Part shown: in pieces, positions 35,443 through 44,491 of the stretch | Numbering within the stretch: position 1 is the stretch's first letter | Layout of the letters: each line of letters begins with the position of its first letter | NCBI RefSeq assembly: GCF_003367175.1 | Contig: NZ_QRGA01000006.1 | Coordinates: forward strand, 494,678 to 558,677 | DNA: 64,000 nucleotides | Source: Trinickia dinghuensis | GTDB lineage: Bacteria; Pseudomonadota; Gammaproteobacteria; Burkholderiales; Burkholderiaceae | Direction of reading: 5' to 3' | Position numbers and translations under genes: made by a program | The notes under the pieces: generated by a model | Databases searched by the model: none | What the model was told of the DNA's origin: nothing | What the model saw: the letters and a program-made list of their open reading frames with translations, nothing else

Positions 35443-36336
35443 ATGCTGCGCGAAAACGTCACTGACATTCTGGCCTTCATCGCGGTGGCGCGCGAAGGCA
35501 GTTTCACACGCGCCGCCGCCAAGCTCGGCGTGTCACAAAGCGCGCTCAGCCACACGCTGCGCGCGTTGGAAGCGCGCATGGGCGTACGGTTGCTGGTGCG
35601 GACCACGCGCAGCGTCGCGCCAACGGCGGCCGGAGAACGTCTGCTGCAAACCGTCGCGCCACGTTTCGAGGAAATCGAGAGCGAGCTGGCGGCGATCGTG
35701 GAAACCCGCGACAAGCCGGCCGGCACGATACGGATCACCACGACCGACTATGCCGCCGATACCGTGCTGTGGCCGCGCCTATCCAAGGTGCTGCCGGAGT
35801 ATCCGGACATCAAGGTCGAATTGGTCGTGGACTATGGCCTGTCGGACATCGTGGCCGATCGCTACGACATCGGCGTGCGCTGGGGCGATCAAGTGGCGAA
35901 GGACATGATCGCCGTGCGCATCGGGCCCGACGCTCGGCTCGCAATCGTCGGAGCCCCGGCGTACTTGGAGAAACATCCGGCTCCGAAGCAGCCGAAAGAT
36001 TTGCTCAAACACAACTGCATTACGCTGCGGCTACCCACGCGTGGGGGCCTCTACGCATGGGAGCTCAAGAAAGGTAAGCGGGAAATGCAGGCCCGCGTCG
36101 ACGGACAATTCACGTTCAATGGCGCATATCAGATGCTGAACGCGGCTATCGACGGTGCGGGCCTGGCCTTCATTCCCGAAGATCTCGCGCAGCCTCACGT
36201 GGAGGCCGGGCGGCTTCAGTGGGTATTGGAGGACTGGTTCCCAACCTTTCCCGGGCTGCACATCTTTTATCCCAGCCGCCGCGAATATTCGAAAGCGCTG
36301 TCGGTTGTCGTCGACGCGTTGCGCTGCAGCGCATAA
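35443..36336 (+). CDS. LysR family transcriptional regulator
   Basis: A 297-residue regulator. The helix-turn-helix is at about 18-45 (SFTRAAAKLGVSQSALSHTLRALE), followed by an effector-binding domain from about 90. VRTTRSVAPTAAG marks the wing. It is divergent from the CMD-cupin pair (110 bases between starts), which it probably controls. Confidence 0.9.
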   Translation: MLRENVTDILAFIAVAREGSFTRAAAKLGVSQSALSHTLRALEARMGVRLLVRTTRSVAPTAAGERLLQTVAPRFEEIESELAAIVETRDKPAGTIRITTTDYAADTVLWPRLSKVLPEYPDIKVELVVDYGLSDIVADRYDIGVRWGDQVAKDMIAVRIGPDARLAIVGAPAYLEKHPAPKQPKDLLKHNCITLRLPTRGGLYAWELKKGKREMQARVDGQFTFNGAYQMLNAAIDGAGLAFIPEDLAQPHVEAGRLQWVLEDWFPTFPGLHIFYPSRREYSKALSVVVDALRCSA

Positions 36337-36389
36337 ACATTCAACCGCAACGCCCCGCTCGATCCGTTCGATCCACTCCTGCGCGGCTG

Positions 36390-37355
36390 CTATTGCAAAT
36401 GCGTTTCAAAAAATTCAAGCGCCTCTTGATCGAACGCCTTGTGAAAGGTCACGCGGTCGAATCCCTTGGCATCGACACAAATCGTCGGCGCATTCTTCGT
36501 TAGCTGCGCGGGACAAGGCGCAAGAAACGCGAAATGCGCTGCGTCCGGTACCGTGTGGAAATCCGGCTTGTTCGGAAGCTCTTCGTCGAGAGCAGTCATC
36601 GTCTCCGGAAGCACACCGTCTCCGCCGAACTGAGAAGCCCACAGTTGAATCGGCGCTTTGACGTCTCTCAAACTCTTCGCGGTGGGAAACTCGTCGAGCG
36701 GATCCGCGAGGATGTAGGCCTTGATCCGCGGATCATGCGTCAACGGCCCTCGAGGCACTTCCTTGCGCCGCAGCTGCTTGCAAAGCGGGATATTCTGATC
36801 GGGGCAAGGCACATCCGCATGAAGGAAGTCCGGGTTGCCCCCGGCCAAGACGAGCCCCGTATACCCGCCACGCGAGAAGCCGAAAAAGCCGATCTTCGTC
36901 GCATCGATCCGGTGCGCGTCGGGCGCGGCGCGAAGCATGTAATCGATGAGCCGCTTGATGTCGGTCGGACGCTCGACGAATACCGACAATTCCGCATTGC
37001 GGCTCATATCGGAGAAGGTATCGCCCGGATGATCGATCGCGGCAACCACGAACCCCGAATCCGCCAACGTTTCGGCTAGATCATGGTGATTGAGGAGCGA
37101 TCCTCCATGCCCGTGCGAGATGACAACCAAGGGGAGCTTGGTTCCAACCGTGGGACAGTTGTGCCGTCCTTGGAGAACATAAGGTCCGATCGTCATCGAT
37201 TGAGCGGCAGTTGCGCACGGTGTCCACACCAACACCTTCAATGCCGGGCCGTTCGCATCGGCCGGAATCTGAGCGAACTTGATCCCCGCAGCCTGTGAGA
37301 CCGTCGCGGAAAGGCAAAGCGAAAACCATAGCAATACCGTCAATACGAATCTCAT
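36390..37355 (-). CDS. Secreted alpha/beta hydrolase (PAF-acetylhydrolase/dienelactone hydrolase-like)
   Basis: A 321-residue protein with a Sec signal peptide (residues 1-22, SQA). The nucleophile elbow is GFSRGG with Ser in FFGFSRGGYTG; the oxyanion region is VISHGHGGS; an acid residue may lie in IKAYILADPLDEF and the His in VPDAAHFAFL. The four mature Cys suggest disulfides. It is probably a periplasmic esterase or lipase-like enzyme; the substrate is unknown. Confidence 0.8.
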   Translation of the reverse strand: MRFVLTVLLWFSLCLSATVSQAAGIKFAQIPADANGPALKVLVWTPCATAAQSMTIGPYVLQGRHNCPTVGTKLPLVVISHGHGGSLLNHHDLAETLADSGFVVAAIDHPGDTFSDMSRNAELSVFVERPTDIKRLIDYMLRAAPDAHRIDATKIGFFGFSRGGYTGLVLAGGNPDFLHADVPCPDQNIPLCKQLRRKEVPRGPLTHDPRIKAYILADPLDEFPTAKSLRDVKAPIQLWASQFGGDGVLPETMTALDEELPNKPDFHTVPDAAHFAFLAPCPAQLTKNAPTICVDAKGFDRVTFHKAFDQEALEFFETHLQ

Positions 37356-37441
37356 GTGACCCCCGAATGGAAATCCAGCCGCGACATTATTTCATTCGAT
37401 CGAGAATAGCAATCTCCATCGCCGAACATTAAACCCGCTCG

Positions 37442-37837
37442 CTACTTTCGCTCGTTCCAAGCACCGTTTTGCAAAACGATTCGGTAACCGTCCGGATCGG
37501 CGTATGTCCGCCCCGATACGTCCCAGTACGGATTGAACGAAGTCACGTGGGCGAATCCGTTTTCGGCAAGGCGATCGCAGGTCGATTGCCACTCCTGCCA
37601 ATCCGGCAGGTAAAACACCAGCAGGTCTTCGTTCGTCGGACTCGGTGCTACCGGGTGCGTGCTGCAGTGAGTGAACTCGAAGTGGTAGTCCATCCCTGGG
37701 CTTCCCAGCATGACGCCGTCGAAGCCTTGGTGATTCTCGAAGCGAGCGAGCACGGCAACGCCAAGCCCGGCGCAATACATGCGTTCGGTGCGAGCCAGAT
37801 CGCTAACGGGCCTGGCGACTCTAAGATGCGTTTGCAT
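37442..37837 (-). CDS. VOC (glyoxalase/bleomycin-resistance fold) protein
   Basis: A 131-residue protein made of two beta-alpha-beta-beta-beta units. HLRVARPVSDLARTERMYC opens the first; MDYHFEFTH and the final TYADPDGYRIVLQNGAW (Glu/His-type metal positions) are typical. The start at 37837 lies inside the peptidase gene's last codons (17-base overlap), so it is co-translated with it. Chemistry unknown. Confidence 0.8.
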   Translation of the reverse strand: MQTHLRVARPVSDLARTERMYCAGLGVAVLARFENHQGFDGVMLGSPGMDYHFEFTHCSTHPVAPSPTNEDLLVFYLPDWQEWQSTCDRLAENGFAHVTSFNPYWDVSGRTYADPDGYRIVLQNGAWNERK

Positions 37838-39698
37838 GAAGCGATCTCTCGGAATAGCTTTCGATCCAGCGCTCGAAAGCGTTGCACATGGCCGGCAAGG
37901 ATTCGTCGTTGTCTGCGATTCGTTCACTCCCGTGAACTAGGGAGATATTGGCATCGAGATCGTTCGATACCCACGAGTCCTCATCCTTTCCACCGCGAAG
38001 AAGCGTATCCGACGCTTGACGCCAGGCATCGTCCGGGGACCGATTGCATTGCGCGGCAAGATACGATGGACTGAGCGGCTCGCCCGTCAATGCAATCAAG
38101 GTCTGATCGAGTGTCACGCTATTTCCTGGCGCCCAGCAGTGCGTCGCGAGCAACCGTCCGACCTCAGGATTGTCGACTATATAGCCCAGCGCCCGCGTCA
38201 AGTAAGCACGAGTTTGAGCGGCGGCTATCTTCGCCAACAAGTAGCCGTGGTAGTACACCGCCATATCGTGATAGATCGGGTGCGGTGTTGCCAGAACGTA
38301 GTCGGTGTGCCCGGGAATGCCGAGAATTCGTTCCGTCACCGACCTTGCAAGCGCAAGCACCGAGTCTGGCGTTCGCTCGGAGTCGTCCATGCAGTACAGC
38401 GCCCATTCGAAATACGTGGGTATCAGATCGCGGCGCTCCGTGTATGCGAGGTAGGCCTGGCGAGCTTCCACGCGTGCACGAATCAATTCGTCGGGCATCG
38501 GGTTTCCGGCCGCATCCTTTGCATAGCGTTTCAACCAGCACGGATCGGATGGCAACGCGTCGAAGAATTTGGCCTGCGCTTCCAGCAATGCGGGAGAACT
38601 GGGTGGAAACTCCTGCGAAAAACACGGCGAGTTCATGTCCACGTTCGCGAAATGCGCGGCATGTCCGGCTTCGTGAAACAGCACCGTCAGCCCGCGCAAG
38701 CCTGCTCCCGGCTGCGACGGCCGCGCCGTCGACGTGAAGCGAACGTCCGCCGCTATCGGGCCGAGATTGTCGTCGCGATAGCCAGGCGTCGGCGCGATGC
38801 AAAAGCCGGTGGGGAATTTGCCTTCGCGCTCCAGCAAGTCGATCTCGATCCGCGCTCCACGGTACGAGACGCCCATGCGCCGAAACGATTCGGCCCAGCG
38901 CTCGGGGGCTTTGCTCAATGGAAAGTAGGCATCCCCTTGCTCGGTCGTCCCGCCCTGCATTGCGTAGCTTAGGTTCTGCGGCAGCAATGCATCCCGGCCA
39001 TGCTTTTCGACCACGCGATTCAGCGAAGCTTGATGTGCATCTCGAGTGCTTCGCTCGAATTCGTCGAAAACAGCGAACAACTGCTCGGGCGCCATGCCGC
39101 TGTGCGTCTTCAGCCGGTATTCGAAGAAGTTGCGGTAACCGAGTTCGCGCGCCAGTGCATTTCGCTTACCCACGATATCGGCGAAACCGCTCGATGCGAC
39201 CCAATGTTCCAAACTATGCAAGGCGTCGTGCGCACTCTTGCGTGCGGACTCGTCCGGGTTCGACGCAAGATTGTTCCTCAGGGCCGACGGGGATGCGTTC
39301 ACCCGTAAGCCTTCGGCGTTGATATGTGTCATCTTGTACGCCTGCCTTCTCGCGAACAAATCGGCGTCCAACGCCGTGAGTTCGCTCAGCATGCATGCAG
39401 CTCGATCGGTTGGGATTGCATTGGCTTCGAGGACGTTGATCCATCCTTGCAGGCCCGTTACGAGCGCGTCGCGCTCGGCGGAAGGATCGGCCGAGAGAAC
39501 ACGCGCGAAATGTTCGCGCGCCTGCACGAGGCGCGAAGCGTCGCCGGAAAACATCTTGCGATTCAGCGTTGCCTCGGCCAATGCATCGTGCGCGTCGCTC
39601 TGGCCGGTATAGACAGACCAGTAAAGCTCTCCCTCCGTCTTGAGAAGCTGGCGATATCGTTGATTAAGTTCGTCGAAAAACGAGCGAGCGTGGTTCAT
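37821..39698 (-). CDS. M3 family oligoendopeptidase-like metallopeptidase
   Basis: A 625-residue, mostly helical protein of normal M3 length. The zinc motif HEAGH is in VLFHEAGHAAHFANVDM with a downstream Glu as third ligand. No signal peptide, so it is probably cytoplasmic and degrades short peptides. The C-terminus overlaps the VOC gene start. Confidence 0.82.
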   Translation of the reverse strand: MNHARSFFDELNQRYRQLLKTEGELYWSVYTGQSDAHDALAEATLNRKMFSGDASRLVQAREHFARVLSADPSAERDALVTGLQGWINVLEANAIPTDRAACMLSELTALDADLFARRQAYKMTHINAEGLRVNASPSALRNNLASNPDESARKSAHDALHSLEHWVASSGFADIVGKRNALARELGYRNFFEYRLKTHSGMAPEQLFAVFDEFERSTRDAHQASLNRVVEKHGRDALLPQNLSYAMQGGTTEQGDAYFPLSKAPERWAESFRRMGVSYRGARIEIDLLEREGKFPTGFCIAPTPGYRDDNLGPIAADVRFTSTARPSQPGAGLRGLTVLFHEAGHAAHFANVDMNSPCFSQEFPPSSPALLEAQAKFFDALPSDPCWLKRYAKDAAGNPMPDELIRARVEARQAYLAYTERRDLIPTYFEWALYCMDDSERTPDSVLALARSVTERILGIPGHTDYVLATPHPIYHDMAVYYHGYLLAKIAAAQTRAYLTRALGYIVDNPEVGRLLATHCWAPGNSVTLDQTLIALTGEPLSPSYLAAQCNRSPDDAWRQASDTLLRGGKDEDSWVSNDLDANISLVHGSERIADNDESLPAMCNAFERWIESYSERSLHANAS

Positions 39699-39755
39699 TG
39701 GAAGGGGTCGCCTGCAGCGCGGCGCGGTATCTGCTTTGGGGTTGATTTTTTATCG

Positions 39756-40382
39756 TTAAGTGCGCACTTGATGGTACACGAATGCGGCGTTTGTCCCACC
39801 TCCTCGCACCACGGCAATTGGGATATTCAGGTGTGCCATTGCCTCGAGATAGCGCGCGTTGCGTAAGGGCCCGGTAACGATAGGCGCGAACCCCGCACTG
39901 GCCGCCATATCCGCGACGGTCGCATTGGCTTGCGCATCGTCGCCCGCGATGAATGCCGTCACCGCATGCCCTACCCGGTCGATTCGCTGAAGCGTCATCA
40001 CGTCGGCAAACACTGTGTTGAAGCACTTCACCAATCGTGCTCGAGGCAGCAAAAGGCCGATCTCGTCAGCGGCGGATCTGTCGTCGCCCAGGGGCAGCGG
40101 CGACCAATCATCCTGCAGCGCATTCGTCGCATCGACAACGATCTTCCCGGCCAGCGTCCCTGCCAGTGGCGGCAATACGTCCGCGCATGCTTGATACAGA
40201 ATGCCGATGATGACGACATCTCCGTGCGTGGCGGCTTCTTCCAAAGAAGCGACTCGGTAGCGCGCGTGGGAGCGCACTCTCGCCAAATCGCGCAGCCCGA
40301 CCAGGACATCGTGCCCCGCCGAGACCAGCAACTCGGCCAAATTCCCCCCAAAATTTCCGTCACCAAGCAATGCGATCTTCAT
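39756..40382 (-). CDS. F420/NADP oxidoreductase-like NAD(P)-binding protein
   Basis: A 208-residue Rossmann protein beginning MKIALLGDGNFGGNLAELL (GxGxxG), then VDATNAL and ARLVKCFNTVFADV, the pattern of NADPH-dependent F420 reductase-like proteins. Betaproteobacteria generally lack F420, so a ferric-chelate or other reductase role is more likely. It is divergent from an HxlR regulator, 82 bases apart. Confidence 0.8.
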   Translation of the reverse strand: MKIALLGDGNFGGNLAELLVSAGHDVLVGLRDLARVRSHARYRVASLEEAATHGDVVIIGILYQACADVLPPLAGTLAGKIVVDATNALQDDWSPLPLGDDRSAADEIGLLLPRARLVKCFNTVFADVMTLQRIDRVGHAVTAFIAGDDAQANATVADMAASAGFAPIVTGPLRNARYLEAMAHLNIPIAVVRGGGTNAAFVYHQVRT

Positions 40383-40447
40383 GATGAAGTTCCTCGTCGT
40401 TGATTAGGCGGCATCATTCTTTCAGCCGCGGTTCCCATAATCAATTA

Positions 40448-40464
40448 GGTACCCAAAGGTAACC
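40448..40464 (+). promoter_or_regulatory. Tandem GGTACC/GGTAACC motif at the hxlR start
   Basis: GGTACCC, AAA, GGTAACC directly precedes the ATG at 40465 and covers its Shine-Dalgarno region. HxlR-type regulators often bind short repeats in the divergent promoter, so this is a candidate operator. Confidence 0.3.
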
Positions 40465-40848
40465 ATGTCGAAGAAAATCGAACTGCCGCCGGACGCGTTC
40501 CTGAAAGTCTGCGCATCTCGCGCCGTGTTGTCGCGCATCGGGCAGAAGTGGACCGTACTGGCGATGGTGGCATTGCAGGACGCACCGATGCGCTTCGGTG
40601 CGATAAGGCATCGGCTCGAAGGCGTCTCGCAGAAGATGTTGACGCAAACGCTACGCGCGATGGAACGCGACCGCTTGATCGTGCGAAACGTCTACGACGA
40701 ATTGCCGTTACGTGTGGAGTATGCGTTGAGCCCGCTGGCATGCACGCTTCTTCCGCTGGTCGTCTCGCTAAAAGCGTGGGCGGAAGATGCGCTTAAGGCA
40801 ATCGAGACGAACAACCGTGCTTTCGATCAAAAGCACGGGAAGGAATGA
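40465..40848 (+). CDS. HxlR family transcriptional regulator
   Basis: A 127-residue winged-helix regulator. GQKWTVLAMVALQDAPMRFGAIRHRLEGVSQKMLTQTLR is the HxlR/MarR-like DNA-binding core, and Cys16 near the N-terminus may sense electrophiles or oxidants. It is divergent from the NAD(P)-binding reductase gene, the likely target. Confidence 0.9.
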   Translation: MSKKIELPPDAFLKVCASRAVLSRIGQKWTVLAMVALQDAPMRFGAIRHRLEGVSQKMLTQTLRAMERDRLIVRNVYDELPLRVEYALSPLACTLLPLVVSLKAWAEDALKAIETNNRAFDQKHGKE

Positions 40849-41069
40849 TGCAACCGCGGGAGTGCGCGGTGAGCGACGGACGGTGGGTGCCCAAGGGCAT
40901 TCTTCCGCTCCAGTGTACGGTTCTCGGCTAGCAAAGGGATCGGATCGCCCGGCACCAACTACCGGTATGATGGCAGGTTCGCGCCGCCCTCGACGCCCGC
41001 GCGCAAATCGCGCGCGGAGCCAACGCGGCGCAGCATCACTCATTCACGAAAACACAGAGGAAGACCGCC

Positions 41070-41390
41070 ATGACGGCAGCAGCGCAATTCGACCAGGTTT
41101 CCGTTATCAAACGAGCCAACGTCTACTTCGACGGTAAGTGTGTCTCGCACACGGTTCTCTTCGCCGACGGCTCGCGCAAGACGCTCGGGGTGATCCTGCC
41201 GGGCACGCTCAACTTCGGCACCGACGCGCCGGAACTCATGGAAGTGCAAGCCGGCCAATGCCGCATCCGCCTCGAAGGCAGCGATCAGTGGGCAACGTAC
41301 GGCGCGGGCGAATCGTTCTCGGTGCCCGGCAAGAGCCGCTTCGACATCGACGTGATCGAAACGCTCGACTACGTCTGCAGCTATCTGTAA
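41070..41390 (+). CDS. ppnP: Pyrimidine/purine nucleoside phosphorylase PpnP
   Basis: A 106-residue cupin of the former DUF1255 family, normal length. [28 protein letters not shown] and the end [12 protein letters not shown] are diagnostic. It cleaves nucleosides with phosphate to base and ribose-1-phosphate. It is 92 bases upstream of yceH in the same direction. Confidence 0.92.
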   Translation: MTAAAQFDQVSVIKRANVYFDGKCVSHTVLFADGSRKTLGVILPGTLNFGTDAPELMEVQAGQCRIRLEGSDQWATYGAGESFSVPGKSRFDIDVIETLDYVCSYL

Positions 41391-41482
41391 CACGCAATAA
41401 CGCACGTATCGGACGATGTGCGCAACTTCGCGCGCATCGCCCGCTATCATATCGATTCCCCCTGACCGTCCGTCGCTGCGCC

Positions 41483-42163
41483 ATGGCCCAACCTATTCGC
41501 GAACTCACCCCCCTCGAAGCCCGCGTCCTCGGTGTGCTGGTCGAAAAGCAGCACACGGTTCCGGATACGTACCCGCTTTCGCTGAACGCATTGACCGCCG
41601 GCTGCAACCAGAAAACCGCACGCTCCCCGGTCATGAGCGCCATCGAGCCTGACGTCCAGACCGCAATCGACGGGCTCAAACGGCTGAGCCTCGTCATGGA
41701 AGCCAGCAGCAGCCGCGTGACACGCTACGAGCACAACATGAATCGCGTGCTCGGCATCCCTAGCCAGGCGGCCGCGCTGCTGACGATCATGCTGCTCCGA
41801 GGCCCACAGACCGCGGCCGAATTGCGGATGAACGCAGCTCGGCTTCACGGCTTCGCCGACAATTCATCCGTCGAAGCGTTCCTCGATGAACTCGCGGCGC
41901 GCGAGCCCGCGCTCGCGGTGAAGCTGCCCTGCGCACCCGGCGAACGGGAAAGCCGCTGGATGCATCTGATGTGCGGCGAAGTGAGCATCGAGCAATTCGC
42001 CACCGCGCGCGAATCCGCCGGAGAGTCGGTTTCGTCCGGCGAACTCGAGACGCTGAGAGCCGAGCAAACGCGCCTGGCCGCCGAAGTGGTCCGACTGCGG
42101 GCACTCGTCGAACGCATGGCGGCCGAACTAGGGATATCCATCGATCGACCGGAGCAGGATTGA
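41483..42163 (+). CDS. yceH: YceH family (DUF480) protein
   Basis: A 226-residue protein with two winged-helix domains. LTPLEARVLGVLVEKQHTVPD and SLNALTAGCNQKTARSPVM are signatures of the UPF0502 family. A coiled-coil-like C-terminus (ETLRAEQTRLAAEVVRLRALVE) follows. Function is not firmly known. The ATG at 41483 is preferred to the long upstream open frame. Confidence 0.88.
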   Translation: MAQPIRELTPLEARVLGVLVEKQHTVPDTYPLSLNALTAGCNQKTARSPVMSAIEPDVQTAIDGLKRLSLVMEASSSRVTRYEHNMNRVLGIPSQAAALLTIMLLRGPQTAAELRMNAARLHGFADNSSVEAFLDELAAREPALAVKLPCAPGERESRWMHLMCGEVSIEQFATARESAGESVSSGELETLRAEQTRLAAEVVRLRALVERMAAELGISIDRPEQD

Positions 42164-42230
42164 CGGGCTCGCGATCGCGGCCACAAGACCCACGCCGATC
42201 CGCGCCGGCGTGTCGCGCCAACCGAGCGAA

Positions 42231-43352
42231 TCACTTCAACGGATAGCAATCGATCGCGGCCAGCAACGCAGCGCGGAACGCCCGCATTTCCGCCGAGGTA
42301 CCGATCGACACGCGAAGATACCCCTGCGGCCCTGCCTCGCGAATGAGCACCCCGTTGCGCAGCAGTTCGGCCCATACCAGATGCCGGTTCTCAAACCGCC
42401 CGAACATCACGAAATTGGCGTCCGAGTCCGGTACTTCCAAGCCCTGACCGCGAAGCCAAGACACCGTTTCATCACGCTCCGATTTCAGGATCCCGACCTG
42501 CGACAGCAATTCGTCGCGGGAAGCAAGCGCGACACGGGCAGCGGCTTGCGTAAAAGCGGATAGATGGTACGGCAACCGAACCAGCTTGATCGCATCGATT
42601 ACGGCCGGCGCGCACGCACAGTAACCTACGCGCCCTCCCGCAAATTTGAATGCCTTGCTCAATGTACGGGAGACGATCAGCCTAGGGTTGCGCGGCAACA
42701 GCGTCACCGCGCTCGGAACGCCGCGACGCCGAAATTCGGCGTACGCCTCGTCCACGACTACCATGCCTCGCGTCACGTCGAGAATGGCCTGGATCTCCCC
42801 GATCGAAAGCGCTGTTCCGGTCGGGTTGTTCGGCGAAGTCAAAAAGATCACGTCCGGCTGCAACGCACGGATCGTAGCGATCGTCAGGTCGAGATCGACA
42901 TCGAACGTACCGGTCCGAGGTAGCGTGTGCAATCGCGTGAAGGTCGTGCGGCAATACTCTTCATACATGGGATAGCCCGGCGTCAATGCGAACGCCGTAC
43001 GCCCTGGGCCGCCGAACACCTGGAGAATTTGCTGAAGCACTTCGTTCGAGCCGTTACCGGCCCATACCTGACTGCAATCTAGCGTCACACCGGTATCGTG
43101 CGTCAGATAGGCTGCCAGGCTGCCCCGCAATTCCATGGCATCGCGATCCGGATATCGATGCGCGTTCCTCGCGACGTCCCACATCGCGTCGGCGATACGC
43201 GTCGACAATGACGCGGACGGCGGATACGGGTTCTCATTGACGTTCAGGCGCACGGGCACGTCGAGTTGAGGCGCGCCGTACGCGCGCTGTAGCTTGAGAT
43301 CCTCTCGAACAGGCAAATCCGAAAAGGAGATCGCGTCCCAGGGTTGTTGCAT
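42231..43352 (-). CDS. hisC: Histidinol-phosphate aminotransferase
   Basis: A 373-residue PLP enzyme of fold type I that converts imidazole-acetol phosphate to histidinol phosphate with glutamate. LNVNENPYPPS binds substrate, SPNNPTG and VDEAYAEF hold the cofactor ring, and the PLP Lys is in SRTLSKAFKFAGGRVGY. GGAG lies eight bases before the ATG. It stands apart from any other his gene. Its upstream region carries a His leader peptide and terminator (43444-43585), so it is probably controlled by attenuation. The wording of several motifs (WAGNGSNEVLQQ, FGGPGRTAF) resembles actinobacterial HisC, which could mean transfer. Confidence 0.92.
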   Translation of the reverse strand: MQQPWDAISFSDLPVREDLKLQRAYGAPQLDVPVRLNVNENPYPPSASLSTRIADAMWDVARNAHRYPDRDAMELRGSLAAYLTHDTGVTLDCSQVWAGNGSNEVLQQILQVFGGPGRTAFALTPGYPMYEEYCRTTFTRLHTLPRTGTFDVDLDLTIATIRALQPDVIFLTSPNNPTGTALSIGEIQAILDVTRGMVVVDEAYAEFRRRGVPSAVTLLPRNPRLIVSRTLSKAFKFAGGRVGYCACAPAVIDAIKLVRLPYHLSAFTQAAARVALASRDELLSQVGILKSERDETVSWLRGQGLEVPDSDANFVMFGRFENRHLVWAELLRNGVLIREAGPQGYLRVSIGTSAEMRAFRAALLAAIDCYPLK

Positions 43353-43443
43353 GATGCCGCTCCGAATGTTGAATGCAACGTTGCACTGCGCATTCCAAGG
43401 GAGCCTCGGCCTCGATTCCTTCCGATTTCAACACACGACATCG

Positions 43444-43468
43444 AAAAAAAAGGCGCCGAAGGCGCCTT
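43444..43468 (-). terminator. Attenuator terminator upstream of hisC
   Basis: On the minus strand AAGGCGCC, loop TTC, GGCGCCTT forms an 8-base-pair stem followed by six further T. It lies between the His leader ORF and hisC, where no other minus-strand gene ends, as expected for an attenuator. Confidence 0.8.
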
Positions 43469-43529
43469 GGTCGTTTTATCGGTGGATGAAGAGACCGATC
43501 AATGATGCAGATATAGCGGACCACGGCGC
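43462..43529 (-). promoter_or_regulatory. Antiterminator pairing of the hisC attenuator
   Basis: Within the leader ORF, GCGCCGTGGTC (43519-43529) can pair with GACCAAGGCGC (43462-43472) in 10 of 11 positions. The second arm overlaps the 5' arm of the terminator, so the two hairpins exclude each other. The first arm can also pair with the His-codon region (ATCACGG with CCGTGGT). Confidence 0.7.
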
Positions 43530-43585
43530 GATGACGAGCGACCGTGATGGTGATGCCGGCTAGAAGAGAGGTTCTGAACATTCAT
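43499..43585 (-). CDS. hisL: Histidine-rich leader peptide of hisC
   Basis: A 28-residue ORF with His at positions 11-14 and again at 27-28, just before the TGA (codons CAT CAC CAT CAC and CAT CAT). The rest is rich in Ser and Arg. Ribosomes short of charged tRNA-His would stall at codons 11-14, leaving the antiterminator arm (codons 20-23) free. There is no Shine-Dalgarno site, and the inferred transcription start is only a few bases upstream. The function is the act of translation, not the peptide. Confidence 0.78.
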   Translation of the reverse strand: MNVQNLSSSRHHHHGRSSSRRGPLYLHH

Positions 43586-43596
43586 GCGGCAATGAT

Positions 43597-43625
43597 GGCA
43601 TACCTCGAAGCAAATTAGAAGCCAA
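43597..43625 (-). promoter_or_regulatory. Candidate promoter of the His leader and hisC
   Basis: Minus strand TTGGCT (43620-43625), 17-base spacer, TATGCC (43597-43602). Transcription would begin near 43590, about five bases before the leader ATG. The -10 match is weak. Confidence 0.35.
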
Positions 43626-43807
43626 CCGTCGACGACACGAAATGTGGCCAAGCCGGACAGGAAGCCGCGGTCACGGCCGCAACCGCGGCTCGGCCTAAGG
43701 CGCGGGGCGGGCTCCTGCAGACATCGGCGATTCGCGTTACGCTGCAAGCACGCTGGCTGGCGCAAAGCCAACCGAGCAATTCGACAGGTCACCTTCGGAA
43801 GGTAGCA

Positions 43808-44455
43808 ATGACAGCACAACCGATTCAAATCGATTTCGTCTCCGATGTCGCATGCCCATGGTGTGCGATCGGACTCTCCTCGCTTCAGCAAGCCATCGCG
43901 CGCCTTGACGGCGAGGTCGATGTGCGGCTCGCCATGCATCCGTTCGAACTGAATCCCACGATGACGCCCGGAGGCGAGGACGTCATCGATTATCTCGGGA
44001 AGAAATACGGCCGCACGCCGGAACAGATCGCCGAAACCCAGACGATGATCCGCGAGCGCGGTGCGGCGGTCGGCTTCGAGTTCGGTTCGCGCGCACGCGT
44101 CTACAACACCTTCGACGCTCACCGTCTGCTGCACTGGGCGGGGATCGAGGGAAAGCAGGCACCGCTCAAGATGGCGCTGCTGCAGGCATACCATACCAAC
44201 GGAAAGGATCCGAGCGACCATGGCACGCTGATCGAGGCGGCGCAATCGGTCGGACTCGATGCTGCGCAGGCCCGCGAAGTGCTCGAAAGCGGGAAATTCG
44301 CCGACGAGGTTCGCGCCGAAGAACAGGAATATCAAGCCATGGGCATTCAGTCGGTGCCGGCCATCATCTTCAACCGCCGCTATCTGGTGAGCGGCGGACA
44401 GCCGGTGGAAATCTTCGAGCAAGCGATCAGGCAAATCGCCTCCGAAACGAAGTAA
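43808..44455 (+). CDS. DsbA family oxidoreductase (FrnE-like)
   Basis: A 215-residue cytoplasmic thioredoxin-fold protein without signal peptide. The active site is CPWC in DVACPWCAIG, the cis-Pro loop is QSVPAIIFN, and a helical insert lies between. FrnE-like members act as disulfide isomerases or in polyketide and stress pathways. It is divergent from the hisC attenuator region. Confidence 0.88.
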   Translation: MTAQPIQIDFVSDVACPWCAIGLSSLQQAIARLDGEVDVRLAMHPFELNPTMTPGGEDVIDYLGKKYGRTPEQIAETQTMIRERGAAVGFEFGSRARVYNTFDAHRLLHWAGIEGKQAPLKMALLQAYHTNGKDPSDHGTLIEAAQSVGLDAAQAREVLESGKFADEVRAEEQEYQAMGIQSVPAIIFNRRYLVSGGQPVEIFEQAIRQIASETK

Positions 44456-44491
44456 TGGCGGGCCGGTTCGGCTGCGAGCGCGCCTGCGCTT

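Noticed and set aside
43294..43563. Plus-strand ORF of 89 codons across the hisC leader
   Set aside because: It runs through the terminator and antisense to the His leader; the attenuator explains the sequence better.
43499..43585. The His run as a chance feature or metal-binding small protein
   Set aside because: The exact nesting with an antiterminator and terminator and the hisC gene behind it make an attenuator leader far more likely.
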